Assembly: GCF_000218685.1 (NCBI RefSeq)
Contig: NW_006763290.1
Span: 2,700,843-2,764,842 of the forward strand
DNA: 64,000 nucleotides
Direction: 5' to 3'
Source of the DNA: Serpula lacrymans var. lacrymans S7.9
Taxonomy: Eukaryota; Basidiomycota; Agaricomycetes; Boletales; Serpulaceae
Shown here: positions 32,651-44,442 of the stretch, one piece after another
Layout: every line of letters starts with the position of its first letter
How positions within the stretch are numbered: position 1 is the stretch's first letter
Program-made: the position numbers and the translations under genes
Notes under the pieces: model-generated
Databases searched by the model: none
Told to the model about the DNA's origin: nothing
What the model saw: only the letters and a program-made list of their open reading frames with translations

Positions 32651-34407
32651 TTATACCTTGATTTAAATAGGTTTCACATCAGACAGCTCATATAAGATAG
32701 ATGTGTTATGCGTACAAGTAGAGTATGATTTTTGGCAGGGAACTTTAGTGCCCATATTGTCCACCTACAGGTTGCAGTAAACCAGTGCTCCTTCTTTGCC
32801 CTTCATCCCTTTTAACTCCCCACAAGAGTAAATAAACAATGTCTTTGGGCTGTGCTACTGTTCTGAATGTGAGTTTATCTCAAAAAGATGTCCAATGTGT
32901 TCAACAATGCTAGTCTCTGGGTATTAAAATGCAGAACCCGGTGAATATGTATATGGAATGTTGAGAACAGTCTGACGAGTCACCCAGACTTCAGTCTGAG
33001 TGCTAGATGGGATGGCCTGGTACCAAGTTGGCAGAGGGATGATTGGACATAGTATTGGTGATGATAAACAGTCACAGTGGCAGTGTGTGAGATGCTCTGA
33101 ATCAAAGCTAGCGTTGAGAGGAACTGGTGTTCATTCAAAACATTCAATAGACATTGAGTTAAAGGGGAAAATAGTAAATTTTTTAATGTGCAAATGCTGT
33201 GGCCCAGGTATCACAGATATTGAGCTGCATACATCTATTAAATTCTTATGGTGTTCCCACTACATGCCAGGGTCATAAGTTTGGAATAAAAGTCTTAAAT
33301 TGCTGTTGTAATGGGATTAAAGAACCATATGAGTTGTCCGTAATGGTCCAAATAGAGAAAAAGCCACAAAGCATGGCACATTTATTACAATAGTGATTGG
33401 AGAATCATTGCTGTTATGAATATCAAATTTCTAGGACATACAAAGATTTCAAAACCTGAAGTGTGAAAAATCAGATGATTAAACAGAATAGCAGACTTAT
33501 CATTTCTTGCATGCTTAAAATAATGAAGCAACTAGAGACTAAATGGATACCAAAAGTGGGATTTGACAGAAGAACAATTAATAAAGCAACCAGATTAAAA
33601 TATGTTACTTACAGTCAAATCACACACTGGGCACATTTCTCTTGACACTCTTGACCATCTAAGTCTAGTTCCATCATGCCTAATGCTATGCAGAAACATT
33701 GCACTGACTATAGCACTGGAAGTAAGTTACAAAAAAAGTCTCTGACCATCACCTACTAAGTGATTGATTCTAAACAACTGTTAGACCTGTGACCTTTGGA
33801 GTAGTCAGAGTTTAGAGGACAAAGATGTACTGTGGAAGCAGAACAGAGTATGAGGTTGGGCATTGGCTTAGCTTGTGCACTAGGCCCTTCCACAGACCTT
33901 AGTCCCTAACTCAACAGAATAAACGAGGGAAAAATGGAGGATAAAAATAGAGTGGAGTAAAAGTCCTTTGGAGAAGGATCAGAAAACTTAGAAAGAGAAG
34001 GAGAGATTGTATGTGAGAGGAGTGTACCATAAAGTCTAACTATAGACAGAGTCCATAAGAAAACATAAAAATGTTTGGAGGAAATTTATGGTGGACTGGG
34101 AGTCTGGGGCAGGAGAATTAGAGCAAGTATCCGGAGTACCGCATGGGAGCAAGGGACAGGACTATGCCAAGCAGCAGAGTATGAGGAGCATAATTCTGGA
34201 AAGACCAAAGGTTTTGGAGTTCAGACTTGGGGGTTTCTGACTGTTCAGAGGTTCAGGTTCCCTAGCCTGTGGCACGTATATAATAGTATATCCCTCTTAG
34301 GGTCGAACCCTTGAGACCCAAAAATAGCTTTTGTAGTGCCAGACTTCAGTGGATGTACTTGAACGGGGTTAGAGTAGAATTTCTCCGGTGGACAAATATT
34401 GTGGTAG
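32651..34407. other. No gene recognised
   Basis: No coding sequence that I can support. The GC-richer piece around 34,080-34,300 ends with a TATA-like stretch (CACGTATATAATAG) and could be a decayed LTR, but no partner or target duplication was seen. Confidence 0.3.
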
Positions 34408-34866
34408 TAACATCAGGAAAAACCATTTTGCTATATAGCCAAACATGTTTCTATAGCTTCTATGACAGCTATAATATTACTATAATAGTTAAAAATGTTC
34501 TATAATAGATATCATAACTGCTATAATAACTATAGCAGCTATAGTAGCCATAAATGGCTTTTTTTTATGTATGGGAACTTTGTTCTGATTGTGATGAAAA
34601 CACCATTATTATTCACCAAATGTTTTGGCTTATTTACATAATAAAAATCTATCATATATGTCCCAAATATTGTTTGTATATTTCAGCAACCTGGCATTGC
34701 TATGATACATGCTATAAGTGCTATGGCAGCAATAGGTTGTTATTTTCTATGAGACATTTTTCTGGTGCTAATGAGAATGCTTTTATTATTCATACAATGG
34801 TTTGGTATGCAGGTAAATTAGCCTAATGGTTTTGTAAAAATCTATCACAAATATCCAAAATATTCA
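34408..34866. repeat. TATAGC element and adjoining partial duplication
   Basis: It begins with ACATCAGGAAAAACCATTTT before TGCTATATAG, the same leader found at 62.3 kb and inverted at 63.1 kb. The body to about 34,556 is degenerate GCTATA repeats, and an inverted, decayed form of the leader lies at about 34,548-34,578. A further 100-bp segment (about 34,573-34,672; GTGATGAAAACACC...ATTATTCA) recurs diverged at about 34,752-34,866. Confidence 0.5.
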
Positions 34867-34869
34867 ATT

Positions 34870-35308
34870 ATACATGTACTAGAGAACACTATTGACATTG
34901 CTTCAAAGTTGAAGCTTTGAAGTGTCTTTCTTGACACACAAGGATGAATTTAAGCAGAGTTTGATTATGTGGCACCAAAGCAAATTTTCCAACAGTTGAG
35001 TGCTACTTTTGTTTCAGTGTCAGCTTTTGATACATATGTGGCACTAGTGTGACGTTACATGTCACATCACAATGGTACACTATTGCACTTCAAAGTCTTG
35101 CACATCCCTCTATCCTTTCAAATTGCAACAAAATTGAGCTAATAGCACACTTGTTAAGTATGCTGTTAGCTCTAGGTGTAGTTTTTTTTTAAATAACTAT
35201 CTTATAAGGTAATGAAATTACCCCAATGCCATATTGATCCACCACTACACCATCAGCTGGTAGTAATAGCATACACTATTGCTTCAATTATTACTGAGGT
35301 ACGGTATA
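34870..35308. other. No gene recognised
   Basis: AT-rich, no ORF or repeat that I can support. Confidence 0.3.
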
Positions 35309-35313
35309 ACTAC

Positions 35314-35722
35314 TGTTACAATACACAATTTTTGGACCTTTAAATTTCATTCTCCACTTTAACTTTCTTTCATAGTTTTCACACACTGTGCCATGCAGCA
35401 CTTTCCATTTTGTTCCAACTCCACTTTCTTGCACTGCACTGCTTTCCTTTATTCTTAGCTACAAGTCTCTCACACAGTGGAACTGGTCACACGGGCTGTG
35501 CCCTATAACATCATCAGCCACTGCCTTCATCAACTGTACAGTATACATGTACAAATAGTCTGTAGTAGTACCCAATAAATCAAGGAGACTCCTCAGCAAG
35601 TCGTCCTGTTGTTTACCCACAACAAACTTGGTCCTACCATAAGGGAGATTATCCTCTCCTCCACTCATTGCTCTCTGCCTGTCTTGTTGTGCACCAGAGT
35701 ATACAAGCTTTGGCTGTTATAA
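35314..35722 (+). mobile_element. Solo LTR, family A (copy 5)
   Basis: 409 bp from TGTTACAATACACAATTTTT to TGGCTGTTATA (terminal CA mutated to TA), flanked by ACTAC on both sides (35,309-35,313 and 35,723-35,727). Confidence 0.88.
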
Positions 35723-35996
35723 CTACTCCAAAGTTTGTTTGACCACCTTATCTTTTTTTGAATAGGTGTGAATAGGTTAACAAGCCAAAGTTTGTTTATC
35801 TATTTACTACATCTATACCTATACTTATAATCACACTATCTATCAAGGCTTGACAAGCTACAAATAAAATTTATCAAGTCATTCATGAAATTCTGTGATT
35901 ATAGTCAAAGTGTATTTATACAATAACATTGAATGTTGTCCACAGTGAGCAGTATGAGTATCGAGTATCTAAAGACCAAACAGGATTTTCTAGTTT

Positions 35997-37262
35997 GTGG
36001 TTCTGGATGCCCAATTAATTGTGGAAATCTATGCTTGGGACTATGTCATTGCTGCCATTTTTTCCATGTCAACTCTGGATGGTGAAATCCACCCTGTGGC
36101 TTTCCACTGCCGCACCCTTACCATTTCAAAGCTCAACTACAACACTCATGACAAAGAACTACTCACAATTTTTGAAGCTTTTAAAACCTGGCACTACTAC
36201 CTGGAAGGTTCTGCTTCTCTGGTTGATGTTGTTACAGATCACAAGATCATATTTCTCCACAACTAAACTCCTGACCGGGCAACAAGTCCGCTGGTTGTAA
36301 GGACCATTTATATTTTCTTATTTTCTTATCTTTTTGTTCCATGTCTTGGTTCTCAGACGCTTTCCCCATCACACCTCTGGCTCTAGGGCTAGAAGTATCC
36401 TTTGCTATCTTGCTTCTCATAGCCCTCACAGGCTTTCTTAACCATTAATACCACTTCATATTGCAGATCAGAGACTGGGTAGTACTCCCAGCTAGCCATC
36501 ACAATGGGTAAAGACTGGTGGTATAGATCTCGCCAACCAGGCCCAAGACCCATCAGTGCCTGGAGATATTAATAAACACTTTAGTCAGGATTATACCGCA
36601 TCATGAGGATACGGTTCCTGAACATGTGTGACAATACTCATTATTAGTACATTCTCTCACCTGCTGATTAATCTCTAAAAGTTTTTTGATAGTTATTCTT
36701 TTTCTTATTGGATAGTTTCATCCTCAGACCACTTTTCTTTTATTCTACTTCCGGTCTGAGAGATAGACAAGTAGCTATAAAAACCCTACATACTCATGTA
36801 TTGTTCTTTAGCTTTTTATTACTTGAATAACCCGCTTCACTCCTCATCAAAAACCTTTCAGTTTACCATCAGTCCTCTACCTGCTATAATCTCTAGCACC
36901 TGTTGACCTCAAACTCATTGTACTTTTTACTCCCTGCAAGTGCAGACGGAGATGGGTATTGTTTTTGTTATAGTTTAATGTTGCCTCACACTGGTCGGAG
37001 TTCCTATCACAGTTCAACATAGTTATATATTTCCGCCCAGAACGTCTCAGGACTAAACCGGACACCCTATTTAGACAATAGGATGACCGATTTTTACCAC
37101 TGAGCAACTGGTTTTGTCCTTACGAGCCTCATCCCTGACCAAGCCAGTACTGCAAGCCATCCTTATAATGGACTCTAAGCTGCTTCACCAGGACATACTT
37201 GCCTTCTTGACTATTCACCCGGTTTCTGCTGTGCTCCTTGAAAACCCTCCTCTGACATGCCA
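35997..37262 (+). mobile_element. Gypsy-3 fragment: RNase H to integrase linker, split by a solo LTR
   Basis: RNase H reads IYAWDYVIAAIFSM, HPVAFHCRTLTISKLNYNTH, DKELLTIFEAFKTWHYYLEG and VVTDHKIIFL (36,020-36,260), up to QQVRW. It continues beyond the LTR as SEFLSQFNIVIYFRPERLRT, then TTEQLVLSLRASSL and MDSKLLHQDILAFLTIHPVS up to about 37,262. It is a different lineage from gypsy-2. No RT or integrase core remains. Confidence 0.82.
36296..36990 (+). mobile_element. Solo LTR, family C, inside gypsy-3
   Basis: 695 bp, TGTAAGGACCATTT to TTGCCTCACA, flanked by CTGGT (36,291-36,295 and 36,991-36,995). Removing it with one CTGGT rejoins the gypsy frame from VRW to SEFLSQFN. Parts match the LTR of the gypsy-6 fragment at 48.9-49.56 kb (for example ATCAGTGCCTGG ... 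TTAGTCAG). Confidence 0.88.
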
Positions 37263-38802
37263 AGGATGAGGAACGGGTAAACACTGATCACATTTATGCC
37301 AAACTAAAATCTCTGGATAAGGTTAATAGCAATGATAACAAGGTTAAACCCGAGGAAAAGATTGAGAGGCTGGTACCTCCACAGTACCATGACTTCTGGA
37401 AAGTCTTTTCAAAACATAAATTGGAGTGATTTTCTCCCTACTCCAGAAAGAGAGAAGGTCTCTAGTTTTATTAACGAGCAGCTTAGAAAGGGATACATCA
37501 GACCTTCCAAAGCCTTATAATGTCTTCAGTGTTCTTTATGCCTAAAAAGGATAGAAAGAAGCATATGATTATGGACTATTGTTACCTAAATGAGTACATA
37601 GTCAAAAATGCCTACTTGCTGCCTTTGATCATTCAGCTAGTAGACAAATTGGCAGGCGCCAAAATCTTGACAAAGATGGACCTCAGATGGGGATACAACA
37701 ATGTATGCATCAAAGAAGAAGATGCTTGGAAGGCCATGTTTATGTGCCACTGAGAATCCATTGAGCCCCTTGTCATGTTCTTTGAGTTGACCAATTCATT
37801 TGCAACCTTCCAGAGCACAATAAATGAAATATTTGAGATATAGCAAACTGTGTCATCATTTACATATACAATTTATTGATATTTATGAAATCAGACAGAC
37901 CAAGTATGAAAAGATTGTGCAAGAAGTCCTTTGATGCTTACAGGAACTGGACCTATTTGTCAAACACAAAAAATGTAAATTTAAAGTAAAGGACATAGAC
38001 TTCCTTGGTATGATAATTGGCCAGAACAGAATTAGGATGGATCCTAAGAAAGTTCAAGCTATTTTGGAATGGCCAGAATCTACTTGCATCAAAGGAGCTA
38101 GGGCCTTCCTTGGCTTAGGCAATTTCTACTGAAGATTTGTTGAAATCTTCACAAAAATCACGAAACTATTAAATAATCTCACAAAAAAAGACTTTTTTTT
38201 GGCATTGGGGTGCCAAAGAACAGGAAGCCATTAACAAGCTTAAACAGGCATTTATAACAGTGCCCATATAAGAGCATTTCCAGAATTAAGCAAAAAGTTC
38301 CAACTAGAAACCAACTCTTCTGATGTCGCTACTGGGGCTGCAACTATCAAATTCATGACAGAGAGATGTTGGCCATCATTAGAGCTTTAGAGCACTGGCA
38401 GCACCACCTAGAATGTGCTAGGCACCAAATCTGGAGTATTTTATAATGGCCCAAGATCTGAATTGAAGACAGGCCCGCTACATGGTGTACTTGTCTAGAT
38501 TTAATTATAAATTAATTCATAAGCCTGGTATCTCTATGGGAAAAGTGGATGCTTTGTCTCAAAGAGAGGATCATGCCAACAGCACTGGCAGGATTACAGT
38601 GTTCTAGAAGTCTTCAAGAAAGAAATCTCACCAAAAAAAAGGTGTGCCTTGATGGCAATGAACATTATTTATGGGAAGATGGGATCTTTCATTGTAAAGA
38701 CAAAATCTATGTGCCTGAGTCTGTAAGGATCAAGGCAATTAATAGACATCATGACAAAGTGTTGTCTTTGCTGTGCCATGGCAAAAAAATCTCATCAACC
38801 GC

Positions 38803-40409
38803 TGTCGATGATGAGAACTGTTGTTAGAAAATTACACACAAAAACAAACTAACACACAATCCTCCCAGATTCCACGGAACTTGTTTATGGGCTTTGCCTC
38901 CTAGAACAGTGGGTGCTCTGGTTGTTCGTGGGGTGGTATGTATGAGGATCCTTCAAAGTAAAACCCAGAGATGTATGGGTGTGGGTTTTGAGGAGGAGGG
39001 ATAGTTGGAATATAGAAAGATAGGGGCTTTGTGGCGAGTATAGACGAGCACTACCTTGCTAATCGTAGCACAAGGTAGGTTTGAGAACGACAATATGACA
39101 AGGTTGTGTTGTGACCACATTGGATCACAAGCAGCAGAGTAGTGAACTTGAAATTAGAGAAGAAGTCTGGAATTGAGTTCTTGTTTTTTACAAGGTAAAA
39201 TACAGGGGTTTATATAGTAAAAGAAAAGTAGGCTATGCACAGTATAGCTGTGCAAAAAGAATGAGAAAGAATATGAAGGAAGGAATGTATGCTGACAAAT
39301 CCTGTGTAGGTAGTACAGGATGAGATTGTCAAAAAAAGGAAAAGAAAGGGATAGAACAATGAATGCTGTGAGTAATGTCACAGGTTTGTACAGCCATAAA
39401 GTAAAGTCCAATAGCAAAAAGAGAGTAGGAAAATCATGATGTCATGGGAAGATGCAGTAAAAAAAAGGGCAAGGCAAAACACTATCAGTATCAACACACT
39501 TCCTTTATTGTCAGTCAGGCATTCCAAAAAAATACGTGTCCATAAAAATGATTCAAAAATCAAAATAATTGCACTGCAAATGAATGTTCTGCTGAAAAAA
39601 AAGAAACTGGAGCCACCGGTCCGCCGCCTAGTCCAAATCCGACAGTTCCATGGCCTCACCAATGGACTGGTTGTGTTGGACTACCTGGTTTAACAAGGGA
39701 GGGAGAGGAGTAGTCCCAATTTGGAACAAGTGAGTCCCAGGCACTGTGTTGTAGGTGTAGCTGTAGCGAAGACAATGGACAAAAGATAAGTGTACCCAAG
39801 TGAATGGGACAGTGATGAACATGGGCAATGCAAGGACATAAACCTTCTCCAGCTCAAAAACTACCCACCCACGCTCCAACCAGGCAAGACGAGTGACCGA
39901 TGTTTTGATAGTATATGATGATAGATCAATGTTATAAAGATGAGCCTGTTGCCCTATTTGAACGGGCCGCCGGGGCTTTGCTGATATCAGCAGTGGCACA
40001 TGGTAGTCAACGGATTGGCGACGGAAGCGGATAGGAAGTGGTGACATCAGAAATGGTGGGGGTGCAAATAAGATGAGGAGGAGGAGGGTGGAGGTGACAA
40101 AAAGGTGGATTAGAATGGGGATCCAGAAACAACTGTCAGGTGAGAATAAAAAGGAGAGGGCTAGGCAAAGGAAGGGAAGTGAAGGAAACAACAAAAACAA
40201 GGGCGCAATGCAATGTATAGCCAGTGGCGATGCAAAAATTTGCTAAAATGCCGAAACACGGAAAGTACTGAATGGAAAAGCAAAGGTGAGCGTGACTGGA
40301 TTGCTATTTCACGTGGCACTGTGCCTGTGTGGCGCAAAGGCGAGTCTTTTTGAATATTCGCTTCCTTATTGACACCTGTCCATGCTACCAATCAACTTTG
40401 GTGTATGAC
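38803..40409. mobile_element. 1.6-kb insertion of unknown class in gypsy-4
   Basis: The gypsy-4 integrase frame is split here. ACCGC stands on both sides (38,798-38,802 and 40,410-40,414), a 4- or 5-bp duplication. The ends are TGTC... and ...GAC(A). I found no matching LTR pair or long terminal repeats inside. It carries one long open frame on the minus strand (39,628-40,200). Confidence 0.6.
39628..40200 (-). CDS. Hypothetical protein in the 1.6-kb insertion
   Basis: 190 codons from an ATG at 40,200. The first ~45 residues are very hydrophobic (FLLFPSLPFLCLALSFLFS) and could be a signal or membrane segment. The rest reads FRRQSVDYHVPLLISAKPRR, then RLAWLERGWVVFELEKVYVL and a polar end NQVVQHNQSIGEAMELSDLD. 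I do not recognise the family. The frame lies wholly inside an inserted element, so it may belong to that element. It could also be a chance open frame. Confidence 0.35.
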   Translation of the reverse strand: MFLLFPSLPFLCLALSFLFSPDSCFWIPILIHLFVTSTLLLLILFAPPPFLMSPLPIRFRRQSVDYHVPLLISAKPRRPVQIGQQAHLYNIDLSSYTIKTSVTRLAWLERGWVVFELEKVYVLALPMFITVPFTWVHLSFVHCLRYSYTYNTVPGTHLFQIGTTPLPPLLNQVVQHNQSIGEAMELSDLD

Positions 40410-40513
40410 ACCGCCAGCCAGTAAACTTATGCTAAACCTGATACCAACTGGTCCCTGGCAGGACATATTGGTTGATTTCCCGATGGATCTCCCCGAGTCT
40501 TAACGAATTTGAC

Positions 40514-41080
40514 ATATTATACACTACATCACTGCTAGCGCAGTTTAGTAAAAATCGTGGGAAATCTCACTGGGAAGCAGTAAAGCGGGTGACACAATAT
40601 CTTAAAGGAACCCATAAACTATGCCTCACATCCCATAATGCTGAAAAATCCATTTATTCCTACACAGACACTGATCATGCCTCTCAGCCTCATAGACACT
40701 CACTATCAGATCATATTTGCTTTTCCGCTCTATCAAGTACCGAATCTGAATATATAGCCACAAATCATGCTCTCAAGAATATCCTATGGGTGCGACAACT
40801 TGTTGTTTAACTCAGACACAAAATAAGTGATCCCACAATCATGTTCTATGACAACCAAGGAGCAATAACGCTAACAAAGAACAACAAGTTTCATCCAAGG
40901 ATGAAACATATTGATATTTGGTACCACTTTATCTGAGAAGCTGTAAAGAATAAACAGGTATCCCTGTTGTTCTGTCCCACAAATGACATGGTGGCAGATA
41001 TATTCACAAAAACACTCCCTCGTGTTAAGATTGAAAGGTTTACTGATATGATCTGTCTATACTAGGTTTGAAGAGGAGTA
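40514..41080 (+). pseudogene. pol: Copia-2 fragment: RT end and RNase H
   Basis: It reads YTTSLLAQFSKNRGKSHWEA, VKRVTQYLKGTHKLCL, YTDTDHASQPHRHS, LSSTESEYIATNHALKNILW, FYDNQGAITLTKNNKFHPRM, then KHIDIWYHFI and VADIFTKTLPRVKIERFTDM. This is the C-terminal RT/RNase H of a Ty1/copia element of a different lineage from copia-1. It is joined directly to gypsy-4 integrase sequence. Stops at 40,808 and later break the frame. Confidence 0.85.
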
Positions 41081-44000
41081 TAAGAGGATACAACCTGTAC
41101 ATAGATTTTCTCAATTACTAAGCTATGCAGCCACCTCAGATAGAAACATTGGAACATATTTCAACTGCCTCAACTTTATGCAAGCAGTTGAACTGTGAGT
41201 AATATTCCATAGAGTAATTTCCATTATATCTTATTAATGATTCCACAGTGTACTATATCTGTCTGATAAACGGAAAACAAAACATGGAAGTGCCAAGCAT
41301 AAGTTGGAATGGTATGATTTATTCATAGTTCCACATGTACATATCATTTTCAATGCTGCAATATATGCATACAACATCTCAGTAGTACAATAGTCGAAAA
41401 AAAAACAAATCATAGTTTCTGATTTCATCAGATCCTGCTATCCACTTTAAATATGTGTGACTCACTGCACAGAAAGGGGCATCCTGTTTATCACAACTAT
41501 ATGACTAATGATGATGTATCCGAAAGGTTGTAGTTATGACATGGTAAGATGAAGCTGTCATCATCCATAACACAGGCCCAACAAATCATCTCACATAGAC
41601 TGAGAAAAAAAAAATATATATCTATACAGACTTTTTTCAACCCCTGTTGAGCCAATGACAAGTATCTCCAATAACATTGAGCCCTAGCGAGGTGTTCTCC
41701 ATGCTTCTGTTTTGCAGAAATGAAAGCAAATTAGAGGCTATCACGTGAATGGTATGCATGGAATTCTGATCATGATTGAGTGAAGATAGACCAAGGGAGC
41801 GAGGGAAAGTCTGTAACGGTGAAGGACATTGTGGTTGCAAGGTGAAGGGAGACAACTCTTTTTCATGAAGACAAGTGCTCCATTCTCCCACCGTTCTGAG
41901 CATAGCAGCTTGACAAATACAGGACCTACAGATGCTAGAGGGCAACATGGTACGAGGTAGAGAGGGAAATAGTAACTCAGAGTATATGTGGGTTTATTGT
42001 TGACATGAAAAATATCCGGGCATAGCTAGTGTAGTGGGTGCAAAAGAGGCTGTTATGTAATCCACTGAGAATATTGCTAGCTACACTCAACACCATCCAA
42101 AGGTAATCAATAATCCATGATCAACAGTTTTCTTTCCGGTTTCACGTCCTTTTTCTATGTTCTGGCTTAAATGGTCAAGATCCTTGCATGCAGATGGTCT
42201 AAATAGTTCCCAGGTTAGTTCGTCAATATTATCACAGTCTCCAGATCAAAACTGATATGCCTGCCAGTGATTGTCCAGCCTTATTGGTGCTTATTGGTGC
42301 CATTCCCTACCTTCGGATCCTGCCAGTATTTAAAGCTTTTATTTTGCTGTAAATTCAATCTCCAAGAAAGGCTGCATGTATAGGTTGAGTGGATAACTGC
42401 TAACATTATTCTCATAGCCGGCAATGCACGAGAGACTGAGAAACGTCTCAACAAGAGTTAGCTCTCAATCAGTAATTTAGCACACATGCATACATACACA
42501 ATGAGTATGTGTAAATTATACCACCTGTCTTGTGGCTGAGAACCAGATGGTTTTCACCCAGCATTTCCAGAAACAGGAAAACTATATGCTAATAAATGCA
42601 TATTAGCCCTAGGCTGTGGTCAACTATGTGCATGTATGTAATTCACAGGAATGAATATTTACAACAACATTGCACTGGCCATCTCATTCTTGTCACATGT
42701 AAGCCCCTCTTTTCTGCCTCCAGGCACTTCCATTATTTACTGTTATATATTCCTGGTTCTTCCCCTCCCGGAATCACTGTGCATGCAATGTCTCAAAATT
42801 TCTCTTTAGTCCCCACAATATGGCAAATTATCAACATGTGTTGCACATAGTTTCACATAAAGGGGTTTGTGCAGGTATGTGCTTCAAATTCTGTCTATCA
42901 ACTTGGAGTATAAACAGAATATACCTGTCATAGTGTGTAAGAACCCTTATCCAGGGATCTGGCTGTATGCTCTACTGGAGCTTTTCTATGTATTTATTTG
43001 TGAGATCTGATTTCCCTATTGTTTATGGTATGTTCTAGATTTCTGCTATCAGTCATGATGATATTACAGCTCTCACCTAGTTATTTGATGTATACCGCCA
43101 AACTGGTCAATATATTATATGTACATTGCCTCACAAATTACCACATTTATTTCCCGTTAGTCTATGCAATTACAGGTAAGGGTGGCTTACATTTTGAAGC
43201 ATTCATAGCCTCATCTAAGGGAGCAGCATGTATTGCATCTTTTCAGTTTGCCATTGTGAACGAGTATCTCTTCCTTTTCACAATCTTGTGACACCTTAGG
43301 TTCTTTTTTTATTCTTTGTGGTCCTGCAATGCGGCAACTATCAAGTAGTTTCTGAAGAGAGCACTCCTTGAATGCAGGTTTCCCAGTCCGGCTAAATTCA
43401 GATCTCTTAGGGGCCACCCTGAAATTATGTATGTAGTTGCAAGTATGTACCCTTGTGCATTGCAAACTGCTGGCTTTCCTCTAGCCGATCACTCAGTTGG
43501 TACCATAATTACATGATGACTCATTTTGGTGCTACATAGGTTTTACTTTGCCTAGTCCGAAGGATTTTGTGGTCACTAGGCCTTCATAATCTGAGCACAC
43601 CATGTTGCATTTGTCCACCAGATATATAGGCCACAGAACTATCCTTGCTCCCCAGTTTACTCTCTTGTTCCCTATGTCTTGTGTACTCTCTGGAAATACT
43701 ATTCTTTTATTGCTATGTGCCCTCACAGTCACAACCCTGGTGATGATAGGACCCAGCAGGGTGCTAGTTATTCTTGCCACATAGATCCCTTTGATGACAA
43801 TGTTGCACAAAGCATTGGTTGAAGTATATCCCTGGAGGATATGCATGTGTTCATACAGATTGAGAATATGCTATGGGGGGCTGATGCAGGTATCACCAGC
43901 CAAGACTCTGCTCAACAAGTAAGTTAATGCAGCTCTAGATTATTCTACATTGATGTTGGTCTGCCACTAATTTCACCTCCAATACGCAAGGATCATTCTT

Positions 44001-44325
44001 AAATTTTCCACTGTTGCATGCTCATCCTCTCAATCACCACCAATCCACATCTTACTTTCCATCACCCGCTCTGCAGCATAAGCAGCTACATCATATACAC
44101 AGTCATCTGACACATATTGTTCTGCCTATGTACATCAACTTTACATGCTTTGTTGGATATTTGGTCCCTCAGGGCGCAACATCAGGTGCAGGAGAAGGAT
44201 TCCTTTGGCAAATGAATGCCGTAACAGTGTAAATACAAGGCTCCTTATTTAACAAATATATGTAAATATCATGTGAAAAAACAATGGTGGCCACAAAAGG
44301 CCGGTTATAATCACAGAGTAAATCT
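41081..44325. other. Mostly featureless AT-rich DNA
   Basis: No gene that I can support over about 3.2 kb. Two minus-strand open frames (41,637-41,948 and 43,532-43,846) have a protein-like composition but no motif, no splice context and no neighbour support. A short direct repeat GCTTATTGGTGC lies at about 42,282-42,300. Confidence 0.3.
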
Positions 44326-44442
44326 TTGGGCGAAGCTCCAAAGTTTGCTTACATAATATTACTTCTACATGCTTCATCTTCAAATTCTCAACACCCTGCT
44401 TCTTATTCTAGCTCTAATTCTCCGGAGCCTGGTGCACCTGCA

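Larger units (their letters stand above)
37263..40513 (+). mobile_element. Gypsy-4 fragment (gypsy-2 family), with a 1.6-kb insertion
   Basis: Matches gypsy-2 block by block: [87 protein letters not shown] and VCLDGNEHYLWEDGIFHCKD. After CAMAKKSHQPL it is interrupted at 38,803 and resumes at 40,415 with SKLMLNLIPTGPWQDILVDF. The RT box reads YIYN. Several internal deletions occur, including most of the H2C2 region. It ends at a copia junction near 40,513. Confidence 0.85.

Noticed and set aside
37020..37115. tRNA-like sequence on the minus strand with A- and B-box-like motifs
   Set aside because: The plus strand encodes the gypsy-3 RNase H-integrase linker (SEFLSQFN ... LSLRASS), which explains the sequence; the box matches are chance.
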